Part shown: piece after piece, positions 32,387 through 42,884 of the stretch | How positions within the stretch are numbered: position 1 is the stretch's first letter | Layout: every line of letters begins with the position of its first letter | Assembly (NCBI RefSeq): GCF_009766005.1 | Contig: NZ_LMUK01000043.1 | Location: 315,122 to 379,121, forward strand | DNA from: Bradyrhizobium sp. S69 | GTDB lineage: Bacteria > Pseudomonadota > Alphaproteobacteria > Rhizobiales > Xanthobacteraceae | Reading direction: 5' to 3' | Length of the DNA stretch: 64,000 bases | The notes under the pieces: model-generated | What the model was told of the DNA's origin: nothing | Database searches by the model: none | The model's input: only the letters and a program-made list of their open reading frames with translations | Translations under genes and position numbers: made by a program

Positions 32387-33361
32387 ATGAGGGAACGAGT
32401 TTCGAGGGCGGCCGCTGCGGTCGCCATGCTTCTTTCTGTGATCGCGGGCACAACCGCCCGCGCTGACGATTATCCTTCCCGCCCGGTCACCCTCGTGCAT
32501 GGCTTTGGCGCCGGCGGCAATGCGGATGCGATTGCGCGCATTGTCGGCGAAGGACTTTCGCGCCGGCTCGGAAAACCCGTCATCGTTGAGGCCCGTACCG
32601 GCGCCGGCGGCAACATCGCCTCCGAGCATGTCGCGAAGGCTGCGCCGGACGGCTACACGCTGATCATGCTGACCGGCGGCCACGCGACCTCGGCGGCGCT
32701 CTACAAGAAGCTGCCGTTCGATCCGGTCGATGATTTCCAGATGATCTCGACGGTGGTGTATTTTCCGTTTGTGCTCGCGGTCAAGGCCGACAGCCGGTTT
32801 CACACGCTGGCCGACCTGATCGCAGAGGCCAGGGCAAAACCGGATACGCTGACCTTCAGTTCGGTCGGCGTCGGATCGACGCAACATCTGGTCGGCGAAT
32901 TGCTGACGTCGATGGCCGGCATCAAGATGATCCATGTGCCCTACAAGGGCGGCGGCGCGCCGATCAACGATCTGCTCGGCGGCCAGATCGATCTGTTGAG
33001 CGACACCCTGACCATCACCGCGCCGCAGCTCGCGGCCGGCACCATTCGAGGCCTTGGCGTCACCAGCCGCGAACCCTGGCCGTCGATCCCCAACGTGCCG
33101 CCGATCGCCGCGACCGTGCCGGGCTATGAGGTGAAGTCATGGCTCGGCATCGCCGCACCCAAGAACGTGCCGCAGCCGATCGTCGACCAACTCAACCGCG
33201 AGGTGCGCGCCGTGCTCGAAATGCCCGATATCAAGGTCAAGTTAGAGAACATGGGCAACGAGGTACGCGGCAGTTCGCCGCAAGAGATGCGCGGCATGAT
33301 CGCCTCCGAAATCACCCGCTGGAGGCAGGTAATCAAGGACGCCGGCATTCCGCAGCAGTGA
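32387..33361 (+). CDS. Tripartite tricarboxylate transporter binding protein (Bug family), orphan
   Basis: This 324-residue protein has a signal peptide ending near TARA-DD and the TctC/Bug pattern: YPSRPVTLVHGFGAGG at the mature N terminus, VEARTGAGGNIASEHVAKAAPDGYT near 85 and HVPYKGGGAPINDLLGGQID near 185. Bug proteins bind carboxylates or small amides in the periplasm. No TctA or TctB membrane partner is adjacent, as is common for these multi-copy proteins. The ATG at 32387 has a strong AAGGGCGGGG site; the upstream start at 32315 is unlikely. Confidence 0.88.
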   Translation: MRERVSRAAAAVAMLLSVIAGTTARADDYPSRPVTLVHGFGAGGNADAIARIVGEGLSRRLGKPVIVEARTGAGGNIASEHVAKAAPDGYTLIMLTGGHATSAALYKKLPFDPVDDFQMISTVVYFPFVLAVKADSRFHTLADLIAEARAKPDTLTFSSVGVGSTQHLVGELLTSMAGIKMIHVPYKGGGAPINDLLGGQIDLLSDTLTITAPQLAAGTIRGLGVTSREPWPSIPNVPPIAATVPGYEVKSWLGIAAPKNVPQPIVDQLNREVRAVLEMPDIKVKLENMGNEVRGSSPQEMRGMIASEITRWRQVIKDAGIPQQ

Positions 33362-33550
33362 GATGGCGCGCTCCGGTCCAAATTAAACCCGCCATTCTCC
33401 AACTTGTGGCCAGGACGTGCACTGATCTGTCGTAGTCGGCGGGGTCCCCCTTTGGTGCGCACAACGGACTCAAGTCGGACATCGCTCCATGTCCGAAAAG
33501 TGCCCGCAGCGGTCGTGGTCGAATACGGTTGCCGGCACAAAGTCACACGG

Positions 33551-33656
33551 CTAGAGCGTTTTCGAGCGAAGTGGACACCGGTTCGCGTCAAGAAAACGCG
33601 TCAAAACAAGAATCTAGAGCCCGGTTCTGATTCCATCAGAACCGGAAATGCTCTAG
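33551..33656 (+). repeat. 106-bp palindromic intergenic repeat, copy 3
   Basis: It is bounded by ctagag at 33551 and ctctag at 33656, with arms ggttctga/tcagaacc around attcca. It ends 35 bases before the next gene, so it may lie in the 5' leader of that transcript. The rest of the 33362-33691 gap holds a short inverted pair (tcggacat/atgtccga near 33476-33499) and no gene. The long open frame from 33404 is the repeat read through into the true gene. Confidence 0.8.
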
Positions 33657-33691
33657 TCTGGAATAATATCAGGATTTTTGGAAAATTTCGG

Positions 33692-34300
33692 ATGCCCATC
33701 ACCGTCGACTACTACATTACACTCAACTCTCCCTTCACTTATCTCGGTTGCGCGCTGTTGGCCGAAACCGCCCAGCGAAATAACGCAACCGTCAATATTA
33801 AACCCGGCAAATTTGGCCCTATTTTCGAACAGACAGGTGGGCTGCCGCTGCAAAAGCGCTCGCCGCAACGCCGCGCGTACCGAATGATGGAGCTGAAACG
33901 CTGGGGCGAGGTGCGAGGTATTCAGTTAACGCTTGAGCCTAAGTACTTCCCCTGCGACGAAACAACCGCGACGCGCCTGGTCATAGCGGCAAAGCTGCAA
34001 GGGAGTGATGCCGTTAAACTGTCCCTGGAACTCGGGCGCGCGCTTTGGGAACGGGAGGAGTCTTTCGCCGATCCGGCAACGATCTCATCGGCCGCAAAGC
34101 GAGCTGGTCTCGACGCGGCAGAGCTGCGTGCGAACGGCCCGTCGGACGCCGAACTCGACAACCTGCATGATCAGTATACGAAAGAAGCGCTAGCGGCGGG
34201 CGTCTTCGGTGCACCGAGTTACGTGCTACCCTCCGGCGAGATATTTTGGGGTCAGGACCGGCTGGAATTGTTGGATCGTGCTTTGAAGCAGCTTGCTTAG
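33692..34300 (+). CDS. DsbA-fold 2-hydroxychromene-2-carboxylate isomerase-like protein
   Basis: This 202-residue protein has the thioredoxin/GST-kappa fold. The N terminus reads TVDYYITLNSPFTYLG, where Ser replaces the DsbA Cys, as in 2-hydroxychromene-2-carboxylate isomerase. The C-terminal GVFGAPSYVLPSGEIFWGQDRLELL closes the glutathione-binding site. The family takes part in naphthalene-type aromatic degradation with glutathione, although many genomic members have unknown substrates. The start at 33692 gives normal family length. It is an isolated gene, so no pathway can be assigned. Confidence 0.82.
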   Translation: MPITVDYYITLNSPFTYLGCALLAETAQRNNATVNIKPGKFGPIFEQTGGLPLQKRSPQRRAYRMMELKRWGEVRGIQLTLEPKYFPCDETTATRLVIAAKLQGSDAVKLSLELGRALWEREESFADPATISSAAKRAGLDAAELRANGPSDAELDNLHDQYTKEALAAGVFGAPSYVLPSGEIFWGQDRLELLDRALKQLA

Positions 34301-34481
34301 TTAGGTGGTGAACCCACAAATTCCGCCTCGTCGCCGAAGTCAGTTCCGGTTCAATTGCGCCAATTTTCGCGCGTCTGCCGCACGTCCGGCTGCACGGCAA
34401 TCTCGCAAGTTCCGGTTGTCCGATTTTGCCGGTTGAAGGGTTCGGTTTGGCCGCGATTCCAGCGGCCAAACCGATACTTCG

Positions 34482-36815
34482 TTACGCCCCCTTGCGACCG
34501 TTCTTCTCAGCCGCGCGGCGCAGGGCTTCGGCAAGCGCCCCGCCGGAACTCTCCTGCGGTTTGCGCGGGGCCGACGACGTCATCTGCGCCCGCGGAATGT
34601 CGCGCGGCTTGCCGGGCGCGGGGCGATCGGCCTTGGCGCCCACTTCGTCGTCGAGCCGCAGGGTCAGCGCGATGCGCTTGCGGGCGACTTCGACCTCCAG
34701 CACCTTGACCTTGACGATATCGCCCGACTTCACCACCTCGCGCGGATCCTTGATGAAAGTCTTCGACATCGCCGAGATGTGCACCAGCCCGTCCTGATGC
34801 ACGCCGATATCGACGAAGGCGCCGAACGCCGCGACATTGGTCACGGTGCCTTCGAGTATCATGCCGCGCTTGAGATCCTTCAGGGTCTCGACGCCCTCCT
34901 TGAACACCGCGGCCTTGAAGGCGGGACGCGGATCGCGGCCGGGCTTTTCCAGCTCGCGCAGGATGTCGGTCACCGTGGGCAGGCCGAACGTGTCGTCGAC
35001 GAACGATTGCGGCTTCAACTGGCGCACGATCTCGGCATTGCCGATCAGCGCCTTGATGTCGCTTTTGGTGACGCTGAGAATCCGCCGCACCACCGGATAG
35101 GCCTCCGGATGAACACCGGACGCGTCGAGCGGATCCTCGCCATCGTTAATGCGCAGGAAGCCGGCGCATTGCTCGAACGCTTTCGGTCCCAGCCGCGGCA
35201 CGTCCTTGAGGCCCTTGCGTGACGTGAACGGGCCATTGGCGTCGCGATGCTGCACGATGCTTTGCGCCAGCCCCGCGCCGATGCCGGAGACCCGCGCCAG
35301 CAACGGCGCCGACGCGGTATTGGCATCGACGCCGACCGCGTTGACGCAATCCTCGACCACCGCATCGAGCGAGCGCGCCAGCTTCGTCTCACCGAGATCG
35401 TGCTGGTATTGCCCGACGCCGATCGCCTTCGGATCGATCTTCACCAATTCGGCCAACGGATCCTGCAACCGCCGCGCGATCGACACCGCGCCGCGCATGG
35501 TGACGTCGAGTTCGGGCAATTCCTCGGACGCAAAAGCCGACGCCGAATACACCGACGCGCCGGCTTCCGACACCACGATTTTCGACATCTTCAGATCCGG
35601 CAGCAGTTTTACCAGTTCCATCGCCAGTCTGTCAGTCTCGCGCGAGGCGGTGCCGTTGCCGATCGCGATCAGGTCTACCTTGTGCGTTACCGCAAGCTTG
35701 CCCAGGATGGCGAGCGCCTCGTCCCAGCGCTTCTGCGGTTCATGCGGGTAGACCGCCGTGGTGTCCTTGACCTTGCCGGTGGCATCGACGATCGCGACCT
35801 TGACGCCGGAACGAAAGCCGGGATCGAGGCCCATGGTGACCCGCGCGCCGGCCGGTGCGGCCAACAGCAGATCGCGTAAATTCGAGGCAAACACCCGCAC
35901 CGCTTCGGTCTCGGCCGCGGTCCACAGCCGCATCCGCAGATCGATGCCGAGATGCATCTGGATCTTGGTGCGCCACGCCCAGCGCACCGTCTCCACCAGC
36001 CAGCGGTCGCCGGGGCGGCCCTGGTTGGCGATCGCAAAGCGCTGCGCGATCTTCATTTCGGCGGAGCTTTGCACATCGGCTGCCGCGGGCTGCGCCTCGG
36101 GCTGCAATTGCAGATCAAGGATCTCTTCCTTTTCGCCGCGGAACAGCGCCAGGATGCGATGCGACGGCAATTTGTTCAGCGGCTCGCTGAACTCGAAATA
36201 GTCCGCGAACTTCTCGCCCTCGGTTTTCTTGCCCTTGCGCACCGTGGACGCCATCATTCCGTTCGACCACATCTGCTCGCGCAGCGCGCCGATCAGATCG
36301 GCGTCCTCGGCAAAGCGCTCGACCAGGATCGCGCGCGCGCCTTCGAGCGCTGCGGCGACGTCGGGCACCGCCTTCTCGGCGTCGACAAACGAGGCGGCGA
36401 CAATCTGCGGATCGTTTTTCGGCTCGGTCAGCAACTTCTCGGACAGCGGTTCGAGGCCGGCTTCCTTGGCGATCTCGGACTTGGTACGGCGCTTCGGCTT
36501 GAACGGCAGATAGATGTCTTCCAGACGCCCCTTGCTGTCGGCGGCGAGAATAGCTGCTTCCAGCGCGGCATCGAGCTTGCCCTGTTCGCGCACCGATTCG
36601 AGAATAGCTGCGCGCCGCGCTTCGAGTTCGCGCAGATAATTCAGGCGCTCTTCCAGCGTGCGCAATTGCGCGTCGTCGAGCGCGCCGGTGATTTCCTTGC
36701 GGTAGCGCGCCACGAACGGAACCGTCGCACCACCGTCGAGCAACGCCACCGTCGCCTCGACCTGCTGCTCGCGGACGCCAAGTTCTTGCGCAATCTGTCG
36801 ATGAATGTTTACCAC
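34482..36815 (-). CDS. tex: RNA-binding transcription accessory protein Tex
   Basis: This 777-residue protein has the full Tex order: an N-terminal helical domain (VPFVARYRKEITG near 40, LPFKPKRRTKSEIAKEAG near 115), a YqgF/RNase H-like domain (DPGFRSGVKVAIVD near 335), helix-hairpin-helix (VSGIGAGLAQSIVQHR near 510) and a C-terminal S1 domain (GAFVDIGVHQDGLVHIS near 665). The tail is basic and Ala-rich. The start is a GTG at 36815 with AAGGA upstream, giving the usual length; the longer frame to 36899 is not needed. It is monocistronic, and divergent from the Hsp70-like gene across 258 bases. Confidence 0.93.
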   Translation of the reverse strand: MVNIHRQIAQELGVREQQVEATVALLDGGATVPFVARYRKEITGALDDAQLRTLEERLNYLRELEARRAAILESVREQGKLDAALEAAILAADSKGRLEDIYLPFKPKRRTKSEIAKEAGLEPLSEKLLTEPKNDPQIVAASFVDAEKAVPDVAAALEGARAILVERFAEDADLIGALREQMWSNGMMASTVRKGKKTEGEKFADYFEFSEPLNKLPSHRILALFRGEKEEILDLQLQPEAQPAAADVQSSAEMKIAQRFAIANQGRPGDRWLVETVRWAWRTKIQMHLGIDLRMRLWTAAETEAVRVFASNLRDLLLAAPAGARVTMGLDPGFRSGVKVAIVDATGKVKDTTAVYPHEPQKRWDEALAILGKLAVTHKVDLIAIGNGTASRETDRLAMELVKLLPDLKMSKIVVSEAGASVYSASAFASEELPELDVTMRGAVSIARRLQDPLAELVKIDPKAIGVGQYQHDLGETKLARSLDAVVEDCVNAVGVDANTASAPLLARVSGIGAGLAQSIVQHRDANGPFTSRKGLKDVPRLGPKAFEQCAGFLRINDGEDPLDASGVHPEAYPVVRRILSVTKSDIKALIGNAEIVRQLKPQSFVDDTFGLPTVTDILRELEKPGRDPRPAFKAAVFKEGVETLKDLKRGMILEGTVTNVAAFGAFVDIGVHQDGLVHISAMSKTFIKDPREVVKSGDIVKVKVLEVEVARKRIALTLRLDDEVGAKADRPAPGKPRDIPRAQMTSSAPRKPQESSGGALAEALRRAAEKNGRKGA

Positions 36816-37073
36816 GCGAAATCCTTCTTGAAGCAGACGCGGCCGGATCGATCGACCGCGGGGACGCCGCTTATGGACCATCATCCGTCGATTCATCAAC
36901 CCGATGCAAGAAACAAAATGTTCTGTGGATGGAGGTCTGTCGGCTCGGCCGGCGATTGCGGCTGCGCAAAACAGCTCACTTATTGCGCGACAAGATAAAG
37001 GTGGATCGATGGCGATTTAATGTGTAGACGGACGCTCCCTCAGGAAGCTTCCAAACACCCATGTCAAACGCTC

Positions 37074-38330
37074 ATGTCAATCTGCGGACTTGATTTCGGA
37101 ACGTCGAATACGACGCTTGGCACGATCGAGAATCGCGTGCCGGTTCTGGTCGCGCTGGAGACCGACTATACCACGATTCCGAGCGCGATCTTCTATGAGG
37201 TCGACGGCGAGGTACTGATCGGCCGCCGGGCGATCGAAGCCTATGTCGAGGGCGCGCCCGGCCGCCTGATGCGCAGCCTCAAATCCGTGCTCGGCACGTC
37301 GCTGATCGAGGAAACCACCCGACTCGGGCGCGAACGGGTGCGTTTTCGCGACGTCATCGCCTACTATCTGGGCGCGGTCAAACGCCGCGCCGAACAGGCG
37401 ACGGGGCGCGAGTTGCGCGACGTGGTGCATGGCCGCCCCGTGCATTTCGTCGACAATGCGCCGGATGCCGACCGCAAGGCGGAACAGACCCTGCGCGAGA
37501 TCGCACGCGAAGTCGGCTTTGACGACGTCACCTTCCAGTTCGAGCCGATCGCGGCGGCGCTGGACTATGAGCGCCTGATATCGACGGAGGAAGTCGCATT
37601 GATCGCCGATATCGGCGGCGGCACGTCGGATTTTTCGATCGTGCGTCTCGGACCGCAGCGCCACGGCAAGGCTGACCGCTCCGCCGATATTCTCGCCAAT
37701 GACGGCGTGCGGATCGGCGGCACTGATTTCGACCGTCAGCTCAGCCTCGGCGTGGTGATGCCCCTGTTCGGCTTCGGCAGCCCGATGAAGCGCGCCGGGC
37801 TCGACGTGCCCTCGAGCTATTTCCACGACTTCGCCACCTGGTCCAGCATCAACCGGATGTACGAGCCGCGCGTGCTCGCGGATATCCGTCAGGTTCGGCA
37901 GGAGGCGAGCGAGCCGGAGTTGCTGGATCGGCTGGTGCGGGTGGTCGAGGAACAGCGCGGCCACACTTTGGCGATGGAAGTCGAAGACGCCAAGATCGCG
38001 CTGTCCGAGCAGCGCCGGGCGGATATCCCGCTGGAATGGGTAGCACCCGGTCTGGCCGCCAGCATCGGCCGCGCTGATCTGGTCAATCACACAAAGAATC
38101 TCGCCGATCGTATCGCGGCCCGCATCCAGAACTGTCTGGCGCAGGCAGGCTTGTCCGCCGACGGCATCGACGCCGTGTTCCTGACCGGCGGCTCGGTCAA
38201 GCTCGCCCATGTCCGCAAGGCGATCGCCAAGGCGGTGCCGTCGGCCCGCATGGTCGACGGCGACACGTTTGGGGCGGTCGGCAAGGGCCTCACGCTGGAG
38301 GCGCTGCGGCGCTACGGGCCGCGGGACTGA
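37074..38330 (+). CDS. Hsp70-family protein, YegD-like
   Basis: This 418-residue protein has the actin-like ATPase core only: phosphate 1 loop GLDFGTSNTTLGT at residue 4, EPIAAALDYE near 160, phosphate 2 loop ADIGGGTSDFSIV near 180, and the adenosine motif LTGGSVKLAHVRKAI near 370. It lacks a substrate-binding domain and lid, so it is not DnaK. That is the YegD layout. A 50-residue insert with a Trp-rich stretch (FHDFATWSSINRMYEPR) is also a YegD trait. No co-chaperone gene is adjacent. The ribosome-binding site is weak. Confidence 0.87.
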   Translation: MSICGLDFGTSNTTLGTIENRVPVLVALETDYTTIPSAIFYEVDGEVLIGRRAIEAYVEGAPGRLMRSLKSVLGTSLIEETTRLGRERVRFRDVIAYYLGAVKRRAEQATGRELRDVVHGRPVHFVDNAPDADRKAEQTLREIAREVGFDDVTFQFEPIAAALDYERLISTEEVALIADIGGGTSDFSIVRLGPQRHGKADRSADILANDGVRIGGTDFDRQLSLGVVMPLFGFGSPMKRAGLDVPSSYFHDFATWSSINRMYEPRVLADIRQVRQEASEPELLDRLVRVVEEQRGHTLAMEVEDAKIALSEQRRADIPLEWVAPGLAASIGRADLVNHTKNLADRIAARIQNCLAQAGLSADGIDAVFLTGGSVKLAHVRKAIAKAVPSARMVDGDTFGAVGKGLTLEALRRYGPRD

Positions 38331-38450
38331 GATGATACCGCGCCACCCCTGAGCCGAATGCATGGCACCCACGTCGCCGAACCGATAAGGAATCGTTGGC
38401 GGGATGCCGGAACGCGCTCTATCCTCCGAAGTTCCGCACCGGAGGTCGTC

Positions 38451-40589
38451 ATGGTTCACACCGTCGCCAGCACCTGTTGGGAATGCGCCTCCAAATGCGG
38501 TTCGCTGATCACGGTCGGCGATGACGGTCGTGTCAGCAAGATCATGCCGAACACCAAAAGTCCGGTATCGAAGGGCGCTTTCTGCGTGAAGGGAATGCGC
38601 GCGCTGCCGGAGTGGACCTACCATCCCGACCGGCTGACCCATCCGATGCGACGGGTTGGCGAGCGCGGCGGCGGCCGCTGGGAGCGCATCGGCTGGGACG
38701 AAGCGCTCGACGAGATGGCCGACAGGATGGCCGCGATCCGCACCCAATACGGCCCGACCGCGCTGGTCGGCGCGGTCAGCGGCGCCGCGTTCAGCCGTGG
38801 CCCGATCATGGCGCTGTTGATGCGCTCGATCGGTTCGCCGAACTGGATGATCAATCAGGATCTCTGCGGCGGCTGCCGCGCCGTCAGCGACAGGCTGACG
38901 GGCCTTTCGATGACCAACGGAGAGGACATCGAGAACGCCGCCTGTATCCTGGTGGTCGGGCGCAACCCGATGAGCGCCGATCCGGTGCAGTGGATGGCGA
39001 TCAAGCGGGCCAAGGCGCGCGGCGCTTCGCTGATCGTGATCGATCCGTTCCGCACCAATGCGGCCGAGCTTGCCGATCTTTGGCTGCAACCGAAGCCCGG
39101 CACCGACGCTGCGATTGCGATGTCGATGATGCAGCAGATGATCTCCGCGGGGCGTCACGATAGTTCGTTCGTGCAGCAATGGTGCCACGGCTTCGATGCG
39201 CTGGCCGAACGGGTGCGCCCGTACACCCCGGAATACGCGGCGTCGCTGACCGGAATTTCCGCGGCCGATATCAGCAAAGCGGCCGATCTCTATGCTGGGG
39301 GGCCGTCGGTGTTCGTCAGCGGCCACGGCATCGACGCCGCAAGCAATGGCGTTCAGACGTTTCGCGCGTTTCATTGCCTGGTGGCGATCAGTGGAAATCT
39401 TGACCGCGAGGGCGGCAATCGACGCGCCAAGCGCCCGGCCGGCTACACCACCTACATGGACCTGCTGCACGATCCGCGCTTTCGCCTGCCCTTGGAACTC
39501 GAAAAGCAGACGATAGGTGCTGCCGAATACCCGCTATGGGCCGGCCCTGCGGGTTGGCAGACCGCGTGTCACAACAAATCCGTGCTGGATGCGATCCTGA
39601 CGTCCGAGCCTTATCCGGTCCGCGGCATGTACATCAGCGGCGTCAATATCGCGGTGATGTATCCGGATACGCGCCGCACGCTCGCCGCCCTGAAGGCGCT
39701 GGATTTCATTTGCGTCGCATCGCAGACCATGACGCCGACCGCGGCCGTCGCCGACATCGTTCTGCCGAAGACAACGACGCTGGAGGAAGAAGAGATCGAC
39801 ATCAGCCAGACCGGCGCGTGTGTCACCTACACCCATCCGGCGTCGGCACGGATCGGAGAAGTTCGTTGCGACATGGAAATCGCCGCCGGGCTTGTCGAAC
39901 GCCTACGCGCGCGAGGGGCGCTGACGGCCGAGTTCCTGCCATGGCAAAGCCAGGCGGCATTCAATCAGTTCCTGATCGGCGAGGCAAACATCGATCAGCA
40001 GGCCCTACGCCGGGACGGCTTCGTGGAATTTCCGTGCACATTCGGCGATTTCGCAGAGCAGTCGATCAAGACGCCGAGTGGCAAGTTCGAACTCTATTCC
40101 AACACGCTGGCGAAGCTCGGACTGGATCCGCTGCCCGACCACGTGGCGCCGCTGTATGCGCGCGCGGCGACCGCCGTCAGCGCCGACTTCCCGCTGGTGT
40201 TGCAGACCGGTCAGCGCGAGAAGACATACCATCACTCGCGCTTCCGGGAACAGGCATGGGCGCGCAAGGTATCGCCCGATCCGACGATCCGCATTCACCC
40301 CGAGACCGCTGAACGGCTCGGCCTTGCCGACGGATGCTGGATTTTGGTCGAGACCGAGGCCGGCGCCGCTCCTTGCCGCCTGCGCGCGGAGGTCACCGAT
40401 CGGACGGCGCCCGACGTCGTCACCACCGGCATCGGCTGGTGGCGCCCTGAAGCCAGCGGCCCCGAATTCGCGGTGCTCGACATCAATGTCAACGCTGCTT
40501 TGACCTATGCCGGGCCAATGGATCCGATGAGTGGGTCGGTCGATACCCGCGCGCTGCCGTGTCGGCTTCGTGCCGCGACGGACGCTTGA
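38451..40589 (+). CDS. Molybdopterin oxidoreductase (DMSO reductase family), stand-alone
   Basis: This 712-residue protein has a 4Fe-4S site of C9-x2-C12-x3-C16-x28-C45, the molybdopterin domain and a C-terminal molydop-binding domain (FPLVLQTGQREKTYHHSRFR near 595). The probable Mo-ligand region NQDLCGGCRAVSD near residue 143 offers Cys. There is no Tat or Sec signal peptide, so it should be cytoplasmic. GGAGG precedes the ATG at an ideal distance. No FeS electron-transfer or membrane-anchor subunit is encoded on either side. This leaves its partner and substrate open. Confidence 0.87.
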   Translation: MVHTVASTCWECASKCGSLITVGDDGRVSKIMPNTKSPVSKGAFCVKGMRALPEWTYHPDRLTHPMRRVGERGGGRWERIGWDEALDEMADRMAAIRTQYGPTALVGAVSGAAFSRGPIMALLMRSIGSPNWMINQDLCGGCRAVSDRLTGLSMTNGEDIENAACILVVGRNPMSADPVQWMAIKRAKARGASLIVIDPFRTNAAELADLWLQPKPGTDAAIAMSMMQQMISAGRHDSSFVQQWCHGFDALAERVRPYTPEYAASLTGISAADISKAADLYAGGPSVFVSGHGIDAASNGVQTFRAFHCLVAISGNLDREGGNRRAKRPAGYTTYMDLLHDPRFRLPLELEKQTIGAAEYPLWAGPAGWQTACHNKSVLDAILTSEPYPVRGMYISGVNIAVMYPDTRRTLAALKALDFICVASQTMTPTAAVADIVLPKTTTLEEEEIDISQTGACVTYTHPASARIGEVRCDMEIAAGLVERLRARGALTAEFLPWQSQAAFNQFLIGEANIDQQALRRDGFVEFPCTFGDFAEQSIKTPSGKFELYSNTLAKLGLDPLPDHVAPLYARAATAVSADFPLVLQTGQREKTYHHSRFREQAWARKVSPDPTIRIHPETAERLGLADGCWILVETEAGAAPCRLRAEVTDRTAPDVVTTGIGWWRPEASGPEFAVLDINVNAALTYAGPMDPMSGSVDTRALPCRLRAATDA

Positions 40590-40605
40590 ATTCTCGGGAT
40601 TGCCG

Positions 40606-40707
40606 CTAGAGCCTTTTCCGTTCCGATGGGATCGGAACGGGGCTCTAGTCTTTTGTTTTGACGCGTTTTCTTCACGCGACCCGGTGCCCACTTCGCTCGA
40701 AAACGCT

Positions 40708-40711
<4 letters not shown>
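40606..40711 (-). repeat. 106-bp palindromic intergenic repeat, copy 4
   Basis: It carries the compensated arm pair ccgttccga/tcggaacgg seen in copy 2, in the opposite orientation. It fills the whole 118-base space between two convergent genes. Its terminal ctag contains the TAG stop codon of the ornithine aminotransferase gene at 40708-40710. Confidence 0.8.
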
Positions 40712-41922
<1,211 letters not shown>

Positions 41923-42003
41923 GCTTCGTCACTCCGGTTGCCGCGAACGGGAGCCCCGGCCGGAGTATAGCAGCAAAATCGAAATCGTAATGGTCGTGAT
42001 CGC

Positions 42004-42038
42004 CGCCCCGGCGGGCGGCCAAGCAACCGCCGGGGGCG
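42004..42038 (-). terminator. GC-rich hairpin after the exported VOC gene
   Basis: A stem of about 11 bp (cgccccggcgg with ccgccgggggcg, one bulge) lies 26 bases downstream of the stop codon at 42064 on the minus strand. There is no clear T run, so it may be a weak or Rho-aided terminator, or a pause site before the ornithine aminotransferase gene. Confidence 0.4.
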
Positions 42039-42063
42039 TTGTACGAAAACTCCGAAACGCCGG

Positions 42064-42669
42064 TTATTTCCCGGGCTCGGTGGTCATCCAGAGCGGGGCC
42101 TTGCTGGTTTTCTCATAGGCCATGCCTTGCGGATAGCTGATCAGCTCCATCTGCAGTCCCCATGGTGTGAAGAAGTAGAGGATGGATTGCCCGGCCGCGG
42201 GGCCTTCCTTGATCGGAATCGGGCCCTGCAACGTCCTGACGTTCTTTTCCTTCAAATAGGCGGCGGCCTTGTCGATATCATCGACATAGAGCGCGATGTG
42301 ATGGCCGCCGATATCGCTGTTCTTCGGCATCTCGGTGGCCTGTTCGGGCGCCTTGTACTGGAACAGTTCGATGTTGGAGCCGTAACCGCAGCGGACCATG
42401 CTGATCTCGTCGATCACGGCGCGCGGGTTGACGTTGACGACATCCTTCATGAACGTGCCCTTGTCATCCGAGAACGGCCCGAACGACATCGCGTGGGTGC
42501 AGCCGATCACGTCGGTGAAAAAGGCGGTCGCCGCCTTGACGTCCGGCACGGTGATCCCGGTGTGGTCATGGCCGCGCAGGCCGGGAATCGAATCCGCCGA
42601 CGCCGCTCCCGAGCAACAGCCGACCGCCAACGCAACGCTTGCCGCAACGCATAATCCAGACCTGGTCAT
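42064..42669 (-). CDS. Exported VOC (glyoxalase-fold) protein
   Basis: This 201-residue protein has a Sec signal peptide (MTRSGLCVAASVALAVGCCS, likely cut at ASA-DS) followed by a VOC module: HDHTGITVPDVKAATAFFTD near 34, GGHHIALYVDDIDKAAAYL near 118 and GLQMELISYP near 172, which supply His/His/Glu metal positions. VOC enzymes are usually cytoplasmic, so export is uncommon. The Cys pair in the signal region could also suggest a lipoprotein, but the lipobox is poor. AGGA precedes the ATG at 42669. The substrate is unknown. Confidence 0.8.
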   Translation of the reverse strand: MTRSGLCVAASVALAVGCCSGAASADSIPGLRGHDHTGITVPDVKAATAFFTDVIGCTHAMSFGPFSDDKGTFMKDVVNVNPRAVIDEISMVRCGYGSNIELFQYKAPEQATEMPKNSDIGGHHIALYVDDIDKAAAYLKEKNVRTLQGPIPIKEGPAAGQSILYFFTPWGLQMELISYPQGMAYEKTSKAPLWMTTEPGK

Positions 42670-42775
42670 GATGGTATCCTCACTTTCGATTTTACGGTTT
42701 GAGAATGGCGCGTAAGGCGTGATGAGATGAGATTGGGTCGAGTTAGTTCTTGCGTCGCCCACTAGCCGTAGCCTT

Positions 42776-42876
42776 CTCCCTCCCCCCTTGCGGGGGAGGG
42801 TTGGGGTGGGGGGTGGCCACAAGCTCAGTGCTTGGAAACCCCACCCCCGACCCCTCCCCGCAAGGGGGAGGGGAGA
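42776..42876. repeat. Inverted GC-rich repeat (ccctcccc...cttgcgggg type)
   Basis: Two arms, ccccccttgcgggggagggt and ccctccccgcaagggggagg, face each other across about 55 bases. Each arm is itself palindromic around ttgc or gcaa. This kind of element is dispersed in intergenic DNA of many alphaproteobacteria. It sits between the exported VOC gene and the dehydrogenase gene whose stop codon is at 42885, and may act in termination. Confidence 0.7.
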
Positions 42877-42884
42877 ATCATGCT

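Noticed and set aside
33404..33691. N-terminal extension of the 2-hydroxychromene-2-carboxylate isomerase-like gene
   Set aside because: It is translated 106-bp repeat sequence; the family start and normal length are reached with the ATG at 33692.
37077..39470. A 797-residue antisense open frame across the Hsp70-like and molybdopterin oxidoreductase genes
   Set aside because: It spans two real genes and their gap with no ribosome-binding site, and its composition is that of an antisense shadow.
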